NCBI GenBank assembly: GCA_036510225.1
Contig: DATCEH010000029.1
Coordinates: 98,031-162,030, forward strand
Direction: 5' to 3'
Length of the DNA: 64,000 nucleotides
DNA from: Palsa-513 sp036510225
Lineage (GTDB): Bacteria > Actinomycetota > Thermoleophilia > Solirubrobacterales > Solirubrobacteraceae
Below are positions 46,931 to 56,163 of the stretch, one piece after another. The position numbers were made by a program, and so were the translations under genes. Each line of letters starts with the position of its first letter. Position 1 is the stretch's first letter. The notes below the pieces were generated by a model. The model ran no database searches. It worked only from the letters and a program-made list of their open reading frames with translations, and was not told the origin of the DNA.

Positions 46931-47374
46931 ATGCAAGAGGTTCCAGTCGACGGGTCGCCGCCGAGGCCGACCGGAGGGCACCTGCTCGCAGCCATCTCCA
47001 CGCGGATCGTTGCGATCCTGCGCGAGAGCTACGGCCGGGGCCCGATCAGGGCGAAGACGTATGCGATCGACGACCTCGTCGTCGTCGTGATGCGAGGCAG
47101 CGGCTTTACCCCCCTCGAGCAGACGATGATGGACGATGACGGCGCTGACCACCTCGGGGCCGGCGCCGAGCGGGTGGTGGCGATGCGCCACGACTTCCAG
47201 CGCATGATCGCCGTTCGGTACACCAACGCGATCGAGGAGCTGACCGGTCGCAACGTCGTCGCGTTTCTCTCACAGGCACACGTCGAGCCTGACATCACAA
47301 TCGAGATCTTCTGCATCGACGGGCCCCTCGAGGGCGTCAGGCAAGCAAGCTCGCCGACCGCGTCGGTCCGCTGA
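46931..47374 (+). CDS. DUF2294/MpsC-like domain protein
   Basis: ATG 46931, preceded by GGAG, gives 147 aa; the open frame to 46772 lacks protein-like sequence. The domain reads LLAAISTRIVAILRESYGRG, IDDLVVVVMRGSGFTPLEQT and MIAVRYTNAIEELTGRNVVA. These match the DUF2294 family (named MpsC in Bacillus, where it is tied to a membrane-potential-generating system). Here it stands alone, with none of those partners in view. It is probably a soluble cytoplasmic protein. The function is unclear. Confidence 0.78.
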   Translation: MQEVPVDGSPPRPTGGHLLAAISTRIVAILRESYGRGPIRAKTYAIDDLVVVVMRGSGFTPLEQTMMDDDGADHLGAGAERVVAMRHDFQRMIAVRYTNAIEELTGRNVVAFLSQAHVEPDITIEIFCIDGPLEGVRQASSPTASVR

Positions 47375-47386
47375 GGCACGGCGTCC

Positions 47387-47950
47387 TCACGCCTCCAAGC
47401 CGAGCGGGCGTGCGGGCGCGCCCTGCTCGGGACACAGGTCAAGGGCCGTGCTCGCGGTCACGCGGACCTCTGCGTCCACCAGTGCGAACGGCGGCTCGAG
47501 CGCCGCGTCGATCCGGGCCGCGATCAGCTCGGCTTGGCGGTGGTCGTCCAGGTCTTCGCAGAGAACGACGAACTCGTCGCCGGACAGGCGGGCGAGGGTG
47601 TCCCCCGGCCGTAGGAGTCCGCTCAACCGCTCAGCCACGGCCACCATCAGCTCGTCAGCGACCTGGTGGCCAAAGTGTCGTTGATCGCCTTGAACGCAGC
47701 TGCCACCCCGATCTCCAACGCTCGGGGCCCGAATCCGGGGAATCGAGTCTCATCTCGCAGATCAGGTACCGAGATCGCGGCGCTCGCGCTTTACGCAGCC
47801 AGACACGGTTTCTCGCCAATGTCGGTCTGAAGGCGCTCGAAGCGCAGCGCGGATGGGTTGGAGGCGGCGACGTGCCGGTGGTCGAGACCCGGGGAGACCA
47901 GCGTGACCCCGGCGGCGCTGATCGGCATGACGTCACGCGTCCCGTCGGCA
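47387..47950 (-). pseudogene. GAF-GGDEF sensor/diguanylate cyclase, broken
   Basis: Read on the minus strand, about 47940-47820 encodes a GAF-like part (ISAAGVTLVSPGLDHRHVAA, then TDIGEKPCLAA). An in-frame TAA interrupts it, and it resumes as AISVPDLRDETRFPGFGPRA. A one-base deletion around 47675 (AINDTL | GHQVADEL) shifts into the GGDEF part with LARLSGDEFVVLCEDLDDHR, ending at 47387. The active-site loop is SGDEF. At least two lesions make this a pseudogene rather than a sequencing slip. The original protein would have made cyclic-di-GMP. Confidence 0.7.
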
Positions 47951-48571
47951 GCGCGCGCCCCACCGCGCCATCGGGACCGTCATGCGCCGCAACTTGCAGA
48001 TGGCAGGCTGCGAGGACGAGCAACGCTCAAGCCCCGGTCGTGGGTTGTAGTTCGCCCTTGACCGACTGGTTGCCACCCATTCGAACGGTTGCCGAGCTGC
48101 CCAGAACGTCAGGTGCGAGGCCACTACCACCTCCTGCGAGGTCAGCCTGTTTACAACGATCAGAGCGCCGGCCAGCATCGTGACCCGGTGTGCTCGTTCC
48201 TTGCTGCGGGGCGCAACACGGTCCGCGGCGCGTGTGTGCAGGATCGAGTCGCTGTACATAACAGCCTAGCCGGAGCAGGGGCCTCGCCGATTGTGCACCA
48301 GCCGCGCGTCCGGGTCGCGCCGCCGGCTCGACGGGCGGCGCCGAGTCGAGCTGAAGTCGAGGCACCAGCGACTGCCGGGATGGCGCTTTGAGTTCCCCGC
48401 CTACTTCGCGCAAGGCAACATCTGGCCGGTCCGGCGGCGGGCGACGGCGGGCTACGGAGGCGTTGGCCGACCCGTCGACCACACCGTCAACTACTGAACG
48501 GACGTGTTGGAGCCGGCGGCCTCAAGGCCGCGGTCGCGGCCACGGCGAGCCCGGCTCCAGCGATGTGCGTC
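47951..48571. other. Gap without a recognisable gene
   Basis: About 620 bp with no coherent frame. The N-terminal part of the broken GAF-GGDEF gene may have decayed into it. No RNA gene, repeat or terminator stands out. Confidence 0.45.
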
Positions 48572-48967
48572 CTACTCCGGCGCGGGCTCGGCGAGCGTGT
48601 AACCGCGGCCGCTCTTGATGATCTCGCCCGACTTGACCAGGTTCGGCAGGACTCGGTACAGGTACTGGGGGTTGATCTTCATCCATCGACCCAGCTCGGC
48701 TGGTGTGATCCCGGGCTGGGCGCCGATCAGGCGCAGTGCCTGTTCGGCGCGCTTCGGTCTCAGGCCAGGCGATCGACTCCGCGCAGCCGGCTTCGCGTCC
48801 CCGCGCGGGGACGAGGCGCGGCCCGCGACCGGCCGAGCTACACCTCCGTCGATCGTCTGGAGGACCTCCCGCAACAGCTCCAGCTCCGTCACGAGGGGCT
48901 CCAGCTCCCGCGCCAACTCGACCCGACGCTCGGTGATCGCTCGTCGGATCCCTTCCAGGTCAGGCAT
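48572..48967 (-). CDS. Coiled-coil/winged-helix DNA-binding protein
   Basis: This 131-aa protein has an N-terminal coiled coil (ITERRVELARELEPLVTELE) and an Ala/Ser/Arg linker. The C-terminal winged helix shows EQALRLIGAQPGITPAELGR, WMKINPQYLYRVLPNLVKSG and EIIKSGRGYTL. The layout of coil, linker and HTH is a small regulator type I associate with Thermoleophilia. It stands alone; nearby genes give no clue to its target. Confidence 0.75.
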   Translation of the reverse strand: MPDLEGIRRAITERRVELARELEPLVTELELLREVLQTIDGGVARPVAGRASSPRGDAKPAARSRSPGLRPKRAEQALRLIGAQPGITPAELGRWMKINPQYLYRVLPNLVKSGEIIKSGRGYTLAEPAPE

Positions 48968-49188
48968 CTCCGCTCCTTGGTTGACATCCCCGCCGTCCGT
49001 TCACGCACCGGGTTCGACACGTCGACACGCGACTCGCCAGCGGTCTTCGAGACCTCTGATGCGTGCGCCGAAGCGACCAGTGACGGCGAGCACGTCCAAG
49101 CCTCCGCGTCGAGCCGCCGGCCGCGTTCGAGCGCACGGCAGGGTCGCTCATGGAGGTCCGCGCCGCATGCTTGCCGGCAGCCGCGGAT

Positions 49189-50112
49189 TCAGGGCGTCGC
49201 ACCGACGGTTGGCGTGCCCGTGGCCCCGCCGCCCAGATCCGGCCGGGCGTGGCCGATCGTGGCGTGTGGCATGACCAGCATCGGGTGATGGACGTGACGC
49301 GCGAGGCGCAGCGACGTGCTGCCGAACATCACGCGTCGCAGGCGGCTCTGGGTGCGCGAGCCGACGACCAGCAGGTCGACGTGATCTGCGAACTCGGCGA
49401 GCGTCTTGCACGGCACGCCGGTCACGGCCCGTGCGTCGACTTCCTCGATCGCCGCCAACCCCCCCTCGGCGCGAGCTCGGTGTCGCTCGAGGACGTCGAG
49501 CGGATCCTCCCCGAACGGCGACAGGTACTCGCCGACCGGCTCCGCGGCAACGACGTCCAGCGCAATGATCTTCGAGCGGTGACGGACTGCCAGGTCACGG
49601 GCCGCCTCCAGCGCCGCCCGGCTCTCCTCGGAGAAATCGAAGCCCACGCCAATCGTGGCCGGCGGCGCCGCGGCGGCCGCATACCCGTCAGGCGCGATCC
49701 CGACCGGACAGGTGGCGCCGTTGACGGAAGCCCGCGTGTCGTCGCCGATCAGGATGCGCCCGGCAAGGCGATGTTTGCACGCTCCGACGACCAGCAGGTC
49801 GGCCTGTTCCTGCTCGGCGATCGCATGCAGGGCCGGGCCCACCGAGGGCCCGGGGACCGTGACGAGCTCCGCGCTGACCACGGTGGCTTCACGCTCAGCC
49901 TCGAGGAGTTGGTCCGACTCGCCGCGCCCTGCCGCGTAGTAGGTCGGATCCACCAGGGAACGGTCAACGCCGGCAGCGGCCGCGGGAGTGGCGCCCGGCT
50001 GGACGTGGACCAGCGTCAGGCGAGCTCCGGGCTCCGCGAGCACGGTCGCGAGCGCGATCGCATCCCGCCCATGCGACGTCCCGTCGACTCCGATGAAAAC
50101 GTTGCGAAACAT
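49189..50112 (-). CDS. Tandem universal stress protein (two UspA domains)
   Basis: ATG 50112 gives 307 aa with two UspA domains. The first begins MFRNVFIGVDGTSHGRDAIA and closes with DLLVVGACKHRLAGRILIGD. The second begins IGVGFDFSEESRAALEAARD and closes with DLLVVGSRTQSRLRRVMFGS. The G-2x-G-9x-G(S/T) ATP-binding pattern is visible in both. Such tandem Usp proteins act in stress and hypoxia survival. It is single, without an obvious operon partner. Confidence 0.93.
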   Translation of the reverse strand: MFRNVFIGVDGTSHGRDAIALATVLAEPGARLTLVHVQPGATPAAAAGVDRSLVDPTYYAAGRGESDQLLEAEREATVVSAELVTVPGPSVGPALHAIAEQEQADLLVVGACKHRLAGRILIGDDTRASVNGATCPVGIAPDGYAAAAAPPATIGVGFDFSEESRAALEAARDLAVRHRSKIIALDVVAAEPVGEYLSPFGEDPLDVLERHRARAEGGLAAIEEVDARAVTGVPCKTLAEFADHVDLLVVGSRTQSRLRRVMFGSTSLRLARHVHHPMLVMPHATIGHARPDLGGGATGTPTVGATP

Positions 50113-50268
50113 GCGGGGTCTCCCTTGCTCGTGTCCACCATGCACGCTACGCCCGCTCGTTGGGCCTGCCATCCGTGGAGAGAGCGGCTTCGAACTGCGG
50201 GGAGCTACTGATCGCGCTTCATGTCCCGTCCCGACGCGAGGAGCCGGAAAAGCCGCCGGCGTCGCGCG

Positions 50269-51233
50269 TCACAGCACGACGACGGCCGCTCCGACCAGCG
50301 CCCCGCTGCGGAGGTCGGCGAGCGCACAGTTGGCGTCCGCCAGCCGGTAGGTCGTCACGTGCGTCCTGACCGGTACCTGCGGCGCCAGCGCCAGCAACTC
50401 CGCCGCGTCCGCCCGGGTCAGGTTGGCCACCGATCGGAGGGTTCGCTCGTGCCAGAGGAGCTCGTAGGAGAATGCCGGGATCTCGCTCATGTGGATTCCG
50501 CCGCAGACGACGGTCCCGCCCGCGTCGACGGCGGCGAGTGCGACCGGGACGAGCCCACCGTCGGGCGCGAAGATGATCGCCGCATCGAGCAACTCGGGCG
50601 CCCGTGCCTGCGACGAGCCGGCCCAGACAGCGCCCAACTCGCGCGCGAGTGCCTGCGCGGCCTCGTCACCGGGCCGCGTGAACGCGAACACCTCGCGCCC
50701 CTGCGAGACGGCGACCTGCGCGACGATGTGTGCGGCCGCGCCGAAGCCGTACAGGCCGACTCGTCGCGCGTCGCCGCACATCCCAAGCGCCCGGTATCCG
50801 ATCAGGCCGGCGCAGAGCAGCGGCGCGGCCTGCGCAGCCGGCCAGTCGGCCGGGAGCGCAAAGCAGAACCGTGCGTCGGCGACGGCATACTCCGCGAAGC
50901 CTCCGTCGATGTCGCGGCCGGTGAAGCGCGCCTGCTCACAGAGGTTCTCCCGACCGGCGCGACACTGAGGGCAGCGCCCGCACGTCCAGCCCAGCCACGG
51001 CACGCCGACCCGCTCGCCGTCCGGCTCCGTCGTGGCGACGATCTGGTGGCCGAGAATCCGCGGCGGCGCGGCGGCGCGGCGACCGTGACCTCGCCGTCGA
51101 CCAGGTGGAGATCCGTACGGCAGACCCCGCACGCCTCCACGCGAAGCAGCAGCTGCCCATCGACCGGACGCGGTACCGGGCGCTCGACCGCGCGAAGCGG
51201 ACGCCCAACGGCTTCGAAGACCATCGCACGCAT
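50269..51233 (-). pseudogene. Zinc-dependent alcohol dehydrogenase, split by a frameshift
   Basis: The start MRAMVFEAVGRPL (ATG 51233) and the catalytic zinc motif VEACGVCRTDLHLVDGE lie in one frame. The rest runs in another frame to 50269, with ILGHQIVATTEPDGERVGVP, the structural-zinc cysteines in CGRCPQCRAGRENLC and the cofactor segment GLYGFGAAAHIVAQVAVSQG. The shift falls in a run of GCC/CGC repeats near 51065-51085. Everything else is intact, so it is either a slippage pseudogene or a sequencing error. The family is the MDR/AdhA type. Confidence 0.8.
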
Positions 51234-51327
51234 CACGCCCGTGACTCTCGCACGATCATGTGGCGAGCGACGCACAGACCCTCGATGACGGCAGGGGAGG
51301 GGACGATGCCCGCGCCGGCATCGGCCG

Positions 51328-52980
51328 CTATGCGCCGAGCAGGTCGCGCCGCCGGAGCACCTCGATCGCCGCGACCGCGACGGTCCCGGCGAGACCGAGC
51401 ATGACGATCGCCGCGATCGGGTGAAACGGAGCGGCGGGAACGAGGCCGACGTTCTCGAACGGCGAGACCCGCGCGAGCCATCGCGGCAACCCCAGCAGTG
51501 AGCCGAACAGGTCCCAGACGAACGCGGCGGTCACGATTGCGTAGGAGATCCCCGTGCTCGCCCGCGGAACCAGCGCGAACGCGAGGGCGGCGATCCCGAG
51601 AAAGAGGAGCGCCACCGGCAGGCAGTTGGCGCCGGCCTCGATCATCAGCCCGAACGACACCCGCACGCCGACCGCGCCCGCCCCGGCCCAGGCGAGCCCG
51701 CCGGCGGCGAGCGAGATCGCGGCGATCCCGCCGCTCGCGACCAGGAGCCTCCCGCCGAGCCAGCGCCGGCGCGCGACCGGGAGGGCGAGCAGCGTCTCGA
51801 GCCGGCCCGCGGCCTCCTCCTCGCGGGCACCACTGATCTGGGAGACGGCGAACAGGCTGACGGCGAGGATGAAGAAGATGAACGTGAAGCCGAGGTACCC
51901 GGTCGGCGTGAGGATCGAGCCGGAGCCGAGTTTCGCAAACTCGTCCTGGAGGCTCTTCGAGATGCTGGTCGACGAGATGCTGTCGGCCAGCAGGCCAATG
52001 ATGAACGCGAAGGCACCGACACCGCCCAGCCAGACCGTCAGGCTGCCGCGCCCGAGGCGCAGCGCCTGGGCAGTCGGCGAGGAGAGCGCAAACAGCCGTG
52101 GCCGTGTGGTTTCCCGCTCGACGAGCAGTCCGCTGCCAAGATCGCGACGCACCGCGATTCCGATCGCGGCTGCGATCAACACGGCGGATGTCGTCAGCGG
52201 GAGGACGAGGACGAGCGGACGAGCGCCGGTGAGCGGGCGCAGCGCCTCGGCCCAGCCCAGCGGCGTCGCCCATCGCAGCCATTCCGCGCCCGTCGCGGTG
52301 TCGGCGATCACCCGCAGGGCGAAGCACACCGCAAACACACCGACGGCCAACTCCGTCGCCATTCGACGGGTCCGGGCGAGCTGGCTGGTCAGGGCGCCGA
52401 CGCCGACGAACACGGCAACGACCGACGTCACCGCCAGCCCGAGATAGGCCGAGCCTCCGATCGGCAGGCCGGCGGCCGCCAGGCCGGCGAGGATCGCCAG
52501 ATACAGCGCCAGCCCGCCGACGGCCACGGCGCCGAGCGCCGACAGGAACGCGGCGCGGCGCCCGACGATCCCGGCCAGCAGGAGCTCCGTGCGACCGGCC
52601 TCCTCCTCGGCCCGCAACGCGCCGACCGCGGCGAGCAGGCCCCAGACCGCCGCGAGGATCGCGAGCGTGCCACCGACTCGCCATGCCGTGTAACCGGCCG
52701 TCGTGACGAGGTCGCGCGGCTCGCCGTAGAACAGGCGGATCGCCTTGTTCTCCCCGAAGCTGCGGGCGAACCCGGCCCGGTCGGCCAGCGTCGGGTAGGC
52801 CGAGCGATAGGTCACCGGCTGGATGTAGGCGATCGCGGCGAACAGGTAGAAGAACGCGATCGTCCGGACCCGACCGCCCGCGAACACCCGGCGGGCGACC
52901 GCGCACGACGGACCGAGACGCCGCGGCCGACCCCGTCCGGGCGCAGCCGGAGCCGACACGGCCGGGCTAGCGCCCGACAC
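51328..52980 (-). CDS. ABC-2-type exporter permease (12-helix, polyketide-antibiotic type)
   Basis: The 550-aa membrane protein has about twelve hydrophobic segments in two similar halves. Each half includes a cytosolic EEEAGRTELLLAG or EEEAAGRLETLLALP motif. That duplication marks the single-chain permeases of actinobacterial antibiotic-efflux ABC systems. It overlaps the ATPase gene by 14 bp. The pair probably exports a hydrophobic compound; the substrate is unknown. Confidence 0.9.
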   Translation of the reverse strand: MSGASPAVSAPAAPGRGRPRRLGPSCAVARRVFAGGRVRTIAFFYLFAAIAYIQPVTYRSAYPTLADRAGFARSFGENKAIRLFYGEPRDLVTTAGYTAWRVGGTLAILAAVWGLLAAVGALRAEEEAGRTELLLAGIVGRRAAFLSALGAVAVGGLALYLAILAGLAAAGLPIGGSAYLGLAVTSVVAVFVGVGALTSQLARTRRMATELAVGVFAVCFALRVIADTATGAEWLRWATPLGWAEALRPLTGARPLVLVLPLTTSAVLIAAAIGIAVRRDLGSGLLVERETTRPRLFALSSPTAQALRLGRGSLTVWLGGVGAFAFIIGLLADSISSTSISKSLQDEFAKLGSGSILTPTGYLGFTFIFFILAVSLFAVSQISGAREEEAAGRLETLLALPVARRRWLGGRLLVASGGIAAISLAAGGLAWAGAGAVGVRVSFGLMIEAGANCLPVALLFLGIAALAFALVPRASTGISYAIVTAAFVWDLFGSLLGLPRWLARVSPFENVGLVPAAPFHPIAAIVMLGLAGTVAVAAIEVLRRRDLLGA

Positions 52981-53875
52981 GACCGCCAGACCCGTCGTAG
53001 TGGTGGAGGAAGATCTCCTCGAGCGACGGCTCCCGGCTCGTCAGGGTGGCGACCGGGTGCCCGGCGAGGGCCGCGATCAGCGGCCCGATCCCGCCGGTGA
53101 CCTCGAAGCGCAGGGCGTTGGGACCGGCGCGCACGCTCTCCACACCCGGCAGAGCCCCGAGCTCCGGGACCGCTCCGGAGAACGTGACGTCGACCGTCTG
53201 CGCTGCGAGGTGGCGAAGCTCCCCGAGCGTTCCCTCGTCGACCAGCCTGCCGGCCCGCAGGATGCCGACCCGATCGCAGAGCGCCTCGACCTCGCTGAGG
53301 ATGTGCGACGAGAGGAGCACCGCCTGCCCGCGCTGCTTGGCCTCCTCGACGCATGCGCGGAAGACCATCTCCATCAGCGGGTCGAGCCCGCTCGTCGGCT
53401 CGTCGAGCAGGAGCAGGTCGGCTCGCGTGGCGAGGGCCGCGATCAGCTGGACCTTCTGCCTGTTGCCCTTCGAGAGGGCGCGCACCTTCTTGGCGGTGTC
53501 GAGCGCGAAACGCTCGACGAGCTCGTCGCGATACGCGATATCCGTGTTCCCCCGGACGCGGGCCAGGAACTCGAACGTCTCAGCCCCGGTCAACGACGGC
53601 CAGAGGGACGGTTCGCCGGCGACGTAGGCGACGCGCCGGTGGGCCGCGACCGGGTCGGCCCACGCATCGAGCCCGAACAGCTCCGCCCGTCCCGCGGTCG
53701 GCCGGTGAAGTCCGAGCAGCAGCCGGATCGTCGTCGTCTTGCCGGCGCCGTTGGGCCCCAGGTACCCGTACACCTCGCCGGACTCGACGCTCAGGTCCAG
53801 TCCGTCCAGGGCGACCGTCGAGCCGGACCGCTTGCTGAGCTGCTCGGTCCTGATCGCCTGCGTCCGTGGCGCCAT
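52967..53875 (-). CDS. ABC exporter ATPase (DrrA/CcmA type)
   Basis: ATG 53875 gives 302 aa. Walker A is LGPNGAGKTTTIRLLLGL. The signature region is ALSKGNRQKVQLIAALA, with SKGN replacing the usual LSGGQ. Walker B is LLLLDEPTSGLDPL, and the switch is LLSSHILSEVEAL. A C-terminal domain ends with the EPSLEEIFLHHY motif typical of DrrA-type exporters. The longer frame upstream is not protein-like. It drives the permease encoded next. Confidence 0.92.
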   Translation of the reverse strand: MAPRTQAIRTEQLSKRSGSTVALDGLDLSVESGEVYGYLGPNGAGKTTTIRLLLGLHRPTAGRAELFGLDAWADPVAAHRRVAYVAGEPSLWPSLTGAETFEFLARVRGNTDIAYRDELVERFALDTAKKVRALSKGNRQKVQLIAALATRADLLLLDEPTSGLDPLMEMVFRACVEEAKQRGQAVLLSSHILSEVEALCDRVGILRAGRLVDEGTLGELRHLAAQTVDVTFSGAVPELGALPGVESVRAGPNALRFEVTGGIGPLIAALAGHPVATLTSREPSLEEIFLHHYDGSGGRVGR

Positions 53876-54064
53876 CGATTGCGTCCTTCGCTCGCGAGAC
53901 CAACCTTGTCTGGAGAGGCTACGACACGAAAGCGGCGCCGCCAGCCGCGCCGGACCACCTCGCTGGCGCGTCAAACTACGTAGCTCGACCGGCCGACCGG
54001 ATCGACCCGGCGGCGACCGCGGACAGGTGCCGGGTCGGGCGCTCCCCGGCGGGCTCGCAGCCGA

Positions 54065-54802
54065 CTACAGCGGCGTCGTGTACGCGCCGCTCAACCCGCC
54101 GTCGATCAGGAAGGTCGAGGCCGTCACGTAGCTCGATTCGTCACTCGCGAGGAACAGGGCGCCGTTGGCGATCTCCTCCGCCTGCGCGAAGCGCCCGACC
54201 GGGACATGAACCAGCCGGCGGGCCGCCTGCTCCGGGTCCTTGGCGAACAGCTCCCGCAGCAGCGGCGTGTCGACCGGGCCCGGGCAGAGGGCGTTCACCC
54301 TGACGCCGCGCCGGGCGAACTCGACGCCGAGCTCACGCGACAAGGCGAGCACGCCGCCCTTTGACGCCGTGTACGACGCCTGCGAGGTCGCCGAGCCCAT
54401 CACCGCGACGAACGACGCCGTGTTGATCACCGAGCCGCCCCCGCCTTCCAGGAGGTGGGGGATCCCGTGCTTGCAGCAGAGGAAGACGCTCCGGAGGTTG
54501 ACGTCCTGGACCCGTTCCCAGACCTCCAGCGTCGTATCGAGCACGGACGCGTCGTCGGTCGGCGAGATCCCGGCGTTGTTGAACAGGACGTCGATCCGCC
54601 CGTAGCGTTCGCCGACCTCCGCGTACATCCCGCGAACCGCGTCCTCGTCGGTCACGTCGACCGTCAGCGACAGGGCGCCCGGAGCGTCGATCAGGTCGAC
54701 GCCGACGACGGTCGCCCCCTCCCGCTCGAAGACCGCCGCAGTTGCCGCGCCGATCCCGCCGGCGGCACCCGTGATCACGCAGACCTTGCCGTCGAGCCTC
54801 AT
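54065..54802 (-). CDS. SDR-family dehydrogenase, last gene of the amine-utilisation cluster
   Basis: ATG 54802 overlaps the aldehyde dehydrogenase stop (ATGA) and gives 245 aa. It has the NAD-binding VCVITGAAGGIGAATAAVF, then Asp at the end of beta-2 (VVGVDLID), which suggests NAD. The NNAG motif (VLFNNAGIS), active-site ASYTASKGGVLALSRE and closing TASTFLIDGGLSG are present. A much longer frame in register upstream is not real. In related clusters such SDRs oxidise or reduce intermediates of amine breakdown; the exact substrate is unknown. Confidence 0.9.
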   Translation of the reverse strand: MRLDGKVCVITGAAGGIGAATAAVFEREGATVVGVDLIDAPGALSLTVDVTDEDAVRGMYAEVGERYGRIDVLFNNAGISPTDDASVLDTTLEVWERVQDVNLRSVFLCCKHGIPHLLEGGGGSVINTASFVAVMGSATSQASYTASKGGVLALSRELGVEFARRGVRVNALCPGPVDTPLLRELFAKDPEQAARRLVHVPVGRFAQAEEIANGALFLASDESSYVTASTFLIDGGLSGAYTTPL

Positions 54803-56163
54803 CCGGTCGCGTAGTAGATCGACTTCACCTCGCTGTAGGCGTCGGTCGCGTGCGGCCCGAGCTCCCGCCCGTAGCCGGACTGGCGAAATCCGCCGAACGG
54901 GGTCGAGACGCGGACCGACGTGTTCGAGTTGATCGAGAGCACCCCGGTCTCCACAGCCCGGGCCACACGGAGCGCCTTCGCCCCATCGCGCGTCCAGATC
55001 GAACCCGACAGGCCGTAGATCGTGTCGTTGGCCAGCTCGACCGCCTGGGCTTCGCCGCGGAAGGCGATCACCGCGGCGACCGGGCCGAAGATCTCCTCGC
55101 GGGCCGCCCGCGCGTCCGGGTCGACCGGGGCGAGCACGGTCGGCGCGAACCAGTACCCGGGACCGCCCGGCGCGTGTCCCTGGATCGCGACTGGCGACGA
55201 GCCGTCGAGGAACGAGCCGACATGCTCGCGCTGACCGGCCGAGATCAACGGGCCGACCTGGCTCGACGGATCGAGCGGATCGCCCACGCGGATCGCGTCG
55301 ACCTCGTCGCGCAGCAGGCCCATGAACCGGTCGAGCACGGACTCCTCGACGAGGATCCGCGACCGGGCGCAGCAGTCCTGGCCGGCGTTGCCGAAGACCG
55401 CCATCGGCGCAGCCCGCGCCGCGGCTTCGATGTCGGCGTCGGCGAAGACGATGTTCGCTGACTTCCCGCCCAGCTCGAGCGTTACACGCTTGATCGTCGC
55501 GGACGCTGCCGCGGCGATCGCCCGGCCGACCTCGGTCGACCCGGTGAAGGCGATCTTCGCGACGTCCGGGTGCTCGACCAGGCGCTGCCCGCACGTCGCG
55601 CCCGGGCCGACGACGACGTTGATCACGCCGTCGGGAATTCCCGCCGACCCGGCGATCTCGGCGAAGCGGAGCGCCGTGAGGGGGGTCAGCTCGGCCGGCT
55701 TGAGGACCACCGTGTTCCCGGCCGCGAGCGCCGGCCCGAGCTTCCAGGCGGCGATCGTCAGGGGGAAGTTCCAGGGGACGATCAGGCCGACGACGCCGAG
55801 CGGCTCGCGCACCGTGAAGGCCTGGCCGCCGGCCACGGGGATCGTGTCACCGAGCATCCGCTCGGGGGCGCCGGCGTAGTAGCGGAAGGTGTCGACCACC
55901 ATCCCGATCTCCCAGCGGGCATCGCCGATCGGCTTCCCGGCGTTGCGCGCCTCGAGCAGGGCCAGCGACTCGTGCTCCTCCTCGAGCGCGCCGGCCAACC
56001 CGTGGAGCAGCCGCGCCCGCGCGGCCGGGTCGAGCGCCCGCCACGCCGGGTAGGCCTCCCGCGCGCGCGCGACCGCCTCGTCGATGTCCTCCACGTTGGC
56101 CCGGGGAACCGTCGCCAGCACCGTCTCAGTGGCCGGCTCGATGACGCTGAGCAGTTCAGCCAC
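54799..56163 (-). CDS. Aldehyde dehydrogenase (PuuC/AldH-like)
   Basis: The 454-aa enzyme has the cofactor-site motif VVGLIVPWNFPLTIAAWKLG, the catalytic Glu in TLELGGKSANIVFADADIE and the catalytic Cys in FGNAGQDCCARSR. The C-terminal TPFGGFRQSGYGRELG closes the fold. In this setting, after a glutamine-synthetase-like enzyme and an amine/amino-acid permease, it should oxidise a gamma-glutamyl-amino-aldehyde or a related aldehyde. It overlaps the permease gene by 8 bp and the SDR gene by 4 bp. All key residues are present. Confidence 0.92.
   Translation of the reverse strand: MAELLSVIEPATETVLATVPRANVEDIDEAVARAREAYPAWRALDPAARARLLHGLAGALEEEHESLALLEARNAGKPIGDARWEIGMVVDTFRYYAGAPERMLGDTIPVAGGQAFTVREPLGVVGLIVPWNFPLTIAAWKLGPALAAGNTVVLKPAELTPLTALRFAEIAGSAGIPDGVINVVVGPGATCGQRLVEHPDVAKIAFTGSTEVGRAIAAAASATIKRVTLELGGKSANIVFADADIEAAARAAPMAVFGNAGQDCCARSRILVEESVLDRFMGLLRDEVDAIRVGDPLDPSSQVGPLISAGQREHVGSFLDGSSPVAIQGHAPGGPGYWFAPTVLAPVDPDARAAREEIFGPVAAVIAFRGEAQAVELANDTIYGLSGSIWTRDGAKALRVARAVETGVLSINSNTSVRVSTPFGGFRQSGYGRELGPHATDAYSEVKSIYYATG

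Noticed and set aside
49150..50211. 353-codon plus-strand frame opposite the tandem Usp gene
   Set aside because: It is antisense to a protein with two clear UspA domains and carries no domain itself.
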